A stretch of 64,000 nt of DNA, taken from the NCBI RefSeq assembly GCF_008365405.1, contig NZ_QOKV01000008.1, positions 1 through 64,000 on the forward strand. Direction: 5' to 3'. This document shows positions 62,314 through 64,000 of this stretch, one piece after another. The first letter of the stretch is position 1. Each line of letters opens with the position of its first letter. The notes beneath the pieces are model-generated. The model was not told the DNA's origin and did no database searches. It saw only the letters and a list, made by a program, of their open reading frames with translations. The DNA is from Azospirillum brasilense (lineage in GTDB: Bacteria; Pseudomonadota; Alphaproteobacteria; Azospirillales; Azospirillaceae). Both the position numbers and the translations under genes were made by a program.

Positions 62314-62811
62314 ATGTCCGATCAGCAGATCAACGGTCAAGATCAGGAAGCCGCCTCGTCGCTGCCGATGCATGTGCTGGCGCAGTATGTGAAGGACCTG
62401 TCCTTCGAGAACCCCAACGCCCCGCAGAGCCTGCTGCCCGGCCAGCCGCAGCCGCAGGTCAACATCGGCGTGGACGTGCAGGTTCAGCCGATGGGCGAGG
62501 ACGTCTATGAGGTCGTGCTGAAGCTGCATTGCGAGGCCAAGCAGGCCGAAGCGACCGCCTTCCTGGTCGAGGTCGCCTATGGCGGCCTGTTCCAGCTTCC
62601 GGGCCTGCCGCAGGAGCATCACCGCCCGGTGCTGCTGATCGAGGCGCCGCGGATGCTGTTCCCCTTCGCCCGCGCCATCGTGGCCGGCTGCACCCAGGAC
62701 GGCGGCTTCCCGCCGCTGATGATCAACCCGATCGACTTCGTCGACCTGTACCGCCGTCAGACCGCCGGCCAGCAGGGCCAGGCCGAAGAGGCGCCGCAAT
62801 CCCCGTTCTGA
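62314..62811 (+). CDS. secB: Protein-export chaperone SecB
   Basis: Cytosolic tetrameric chaperone that keeps precursors unfolded for SecA. The 165 residues contain VLAQYVKDLSFENPNAP, FLVEVAYGGLFQLPGLP and LFPFARAIVAGCTQDGGFPP. I start at MSDQQINGQD with CAGGAG before it; a GTG at 62284 is in frame. The terminator follows at 62865. Confidence 0.96.
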   Translation: MSDQQINGQDQEAASSLPMHVLAQYVKDLSFENPNAPQSLLPGQPQPQVNIGVDVQVQPMGEDVYEVVLKLHCEAKQAEATAFLVEVAYGGLFQLPGLPQEHHRPVLLIEAPRMLFPFARAIVAGCTQDGGFPPLMINPIDFVDLYRRQTAGQQGQAEEAPQSPF

Positions 62812-62864
62812 TGCCGCCGTTCTGATATCCCGGTTCTGATCCGGGCCATCGGCTTCGGACAAAC

Positions 62865-62904
62865 AAAAAGGCGGGAGGCTCCACCGGGGCCTCCCGCCTT
62901 TTTT
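62865..62904. terminator. Bidirectional terminator between secB and rho
   Basis: An 11-bp stem, GGCGGGAGGCT-type with its complement, is flanked by five A on the left and six T on the right. It can stop secB transcripts and rho transcripts from the other side. Confidence 0.88.
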
Positions 62905-62950
62905 CGTGCTCTCCCCGCCCTTGAACCGGACGGGGAGAGACAATCGCCGG

Positions 62951-64000
62951 CTACTGATTCATGGACTCGAAGAATTCCGAGTTCGACTTGGTGTGCTTCA
63001 GCTTGTCGACCAGGAAGTCCACCGCGTCGGTCACGCCCATCGGCATCAGGATGCGGCGCAGGATCCACATCTTGGAGATGGTGCCCTTGTCGACCAGCAG
63101 CTCCTCCTTGCGGGTGCCCGACTTGGAGATGTCGATGGCCGGGAAGGTGCGCTTGTCGGAGAGCTTGCGGTCCAGCACGATCTCGGAGTTGCCGGTGCCC
63201 TTGAACTCTTCGAAGATCACCTCGTCCATGCGGCTGCCGGTGTCGATCAGCGCGGTCGCGATGATGGTCAGCGAACCGCCCTCCTCGATGTTGCGGGCCG
63301 CACCGAAGAAGCGCTTCGGGCGCTGCAGCGCGTTGGCGTCGACACCGCCGGTCAGCACCTTGCCCGAGGAGGGAACGACCGTGTTGTAGGCGCGGGCCAG
63401 ACGGGTGATGGAGTCCAACAGGATGACCACGTCGCGCTTGTGCTCGACCAGCCGCTTGGCCTTCTCGATGACCATCTCGGCGACCTGGACGTGGCGCGTC
63501 GCCGGCTCGTCGAAGGTGGAGCTGATGACCTCGCCCTGCACGGAGCGGGCCATGTCGGTCACCTCTTCCGGGCGCTCGTCGATCAGCAGGACGATCAGAT
63601 AGGCTTCCGGGTGGTTGGTGGCGATGGAGTGGGCGATGTTCTGCAGCATCACCGTCTTGCCGGTGCGCGGCGGGGCGACGATCAGCCCGCGCTGGCCCTT
63701 GCCCAGCGGCGCCACGAGGTCGATGATGCGGCCCGTGTAGTTCTTCTTGGTCGGGTCGTCGACTTCCATGCGCAGCCGCTCTTCCGGGTAGAGCGGGGTC
63801 AGGTTGTCGAAGTTGATGCGGTGGCGGACCTTGTCCGGCGCATCGAAGTTGATCGTGTTGACCTTGAGAAGGGCGAAGTAGCGCTCGCCGTCCTTGGGCG
63901 CGCGGATCTGCCCCTCGACCGTGTCGCCGGTGCGCAGGCTGAAGCGGCGCACCTGGCTGGGGCTGACATAGATGTCGTCGGGGCCGGGAAGATAGTTGGC
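62951..64000 (-). CDS. rho: Transcription termination factor Rho (5' end outside window)
   Basis: Hexameric RNA helicase/ATPase that ends transcription. The visible 349 residues (the frame runs from base 64000) lack the N-terminal part before the RNA-binding domain. Walker A is [16 protein letters not shown], Walker B appears in [16 protein letters not shown] and the Q/R loops in [16 protein letters not shown] and [15 protein letters not shown]. The gene reads minus and is truncated at the window edge. Confidence 0.97.
   Translation of the reverse strand, partial: ANYLPGPDDIYVSPSQVRRFSLRTGDTVEGQIRAPKDGERYFALLKVNTINFDAPDKVRHRINFDNLTPLYPEERLRMEVDDPTKKNYTGRIIDLVAPLGKGQRGLIVAPPRTGKTVMLQNIAHSIATNHPEAYLIVLLIDERPEEVTDMARSVQGEVISSTFDEPATRHVQVAEMVIEKAKRLVEHKRDVVILLDSITRLARAYNTVVPSSGKVLTGGVDANALQRPKRFFGAARNIEEGGSLTIIATALIDTGSRMDEVIFEEFKGTGNSEIVLDRKLSDKRTFPAIDISKSGTRKEELLVDKGTISKMWILRRILMPMGVTDAVDFLVDKLKHTKSNSEFFESMNQ

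Overview
The window is GC-rich chromosomal DNA from an alphaproteobacterium, almost certainly Azospirillum (A. brasilense or a close relative). The strongest pointer is the histidine cluster hisB-hisH-(acetyltransferase)-hisA-hisF-hisE followed by a 122-residue HIT protein, the arrangement I recall for A. brasilense. MucR, the olsBA ornithine-lipid pair, the HTH-metK-trmB block and the nth/DUF2244 pair also fit. Coding density is high and nearly everything is housekeeping. I found no rRNA, tRNA, CRISPR array, prophage, transposon or plasmid gene.

Layout. (1) 0.2-10.4 kb, minus strand: a translation and RNA-turnover block, rimP-nusA-ylxR-infB-rbfA-truB-rpsO-pnp, behind a promoter and a leader with an intrinsic terminator upstream of rimP. 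(2) 10.5-19.6 kb: a small monooxygenase-like gene, then minus-strand trmB, metK, a PraR-like HTH regulator, lnt, and the tightly overlapping miaB-phoH-ybeY-corC operon. (3) 19.6-26.1 kb: olsB-olsA, mucR, a TusA-like protein, tsaB-rimI, a D-Ala-D-Ala dipeptidase, a degenerate polysaccharide-deacetylase-like protein and an Nfu iron-sulfur scaffold. (4) 26.2-34.6 kb: a class III cyclase, cupin and spermidine-synthase-like run on plus; a stress protein / TIGR02186-like / TauE group and a PfkB kinase on minus; an EI24-like membrane protein and a bactofilin. (5) 34.6-42.1 kb: nth facing DUF2244, an AraC-MGMT fusion, dapB, the Zur-controlled znuA // znuCB zinc uptake locus, and a divergent ArgP/LysE pair. 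(6) 42.2-49.6 kb: a soluble PAS chemoreceptor, an AT-rich island with a possible small membrane protein, lutABC, a Smr protein, an XRE regulator and a PAS histidine kinase. (7) 49.6-64 kb: an AroE-like enzyme, hslVU, an odd lipoprotein carrying an exact 21-bp repeat array, the his operon, a YfiM-like protein, mltA, timA, fxsA, secB, and rho cut by the window edge.

No clear new multi-gene system is visible. The best leads are the repeat-bearing pseudo-trypsin lipoprotein divergent from the his operon, a long palindrome between those two, the candidate attenuator leader of the nusA operon, the Zur operator abutting the znuC start codon, the TTCGTG-type inverted repeat upstream of lnt, and the AT-rich small open reading frame before lutABC. 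All functional calls rest on reading protein motifs and gene order; no database search was run.
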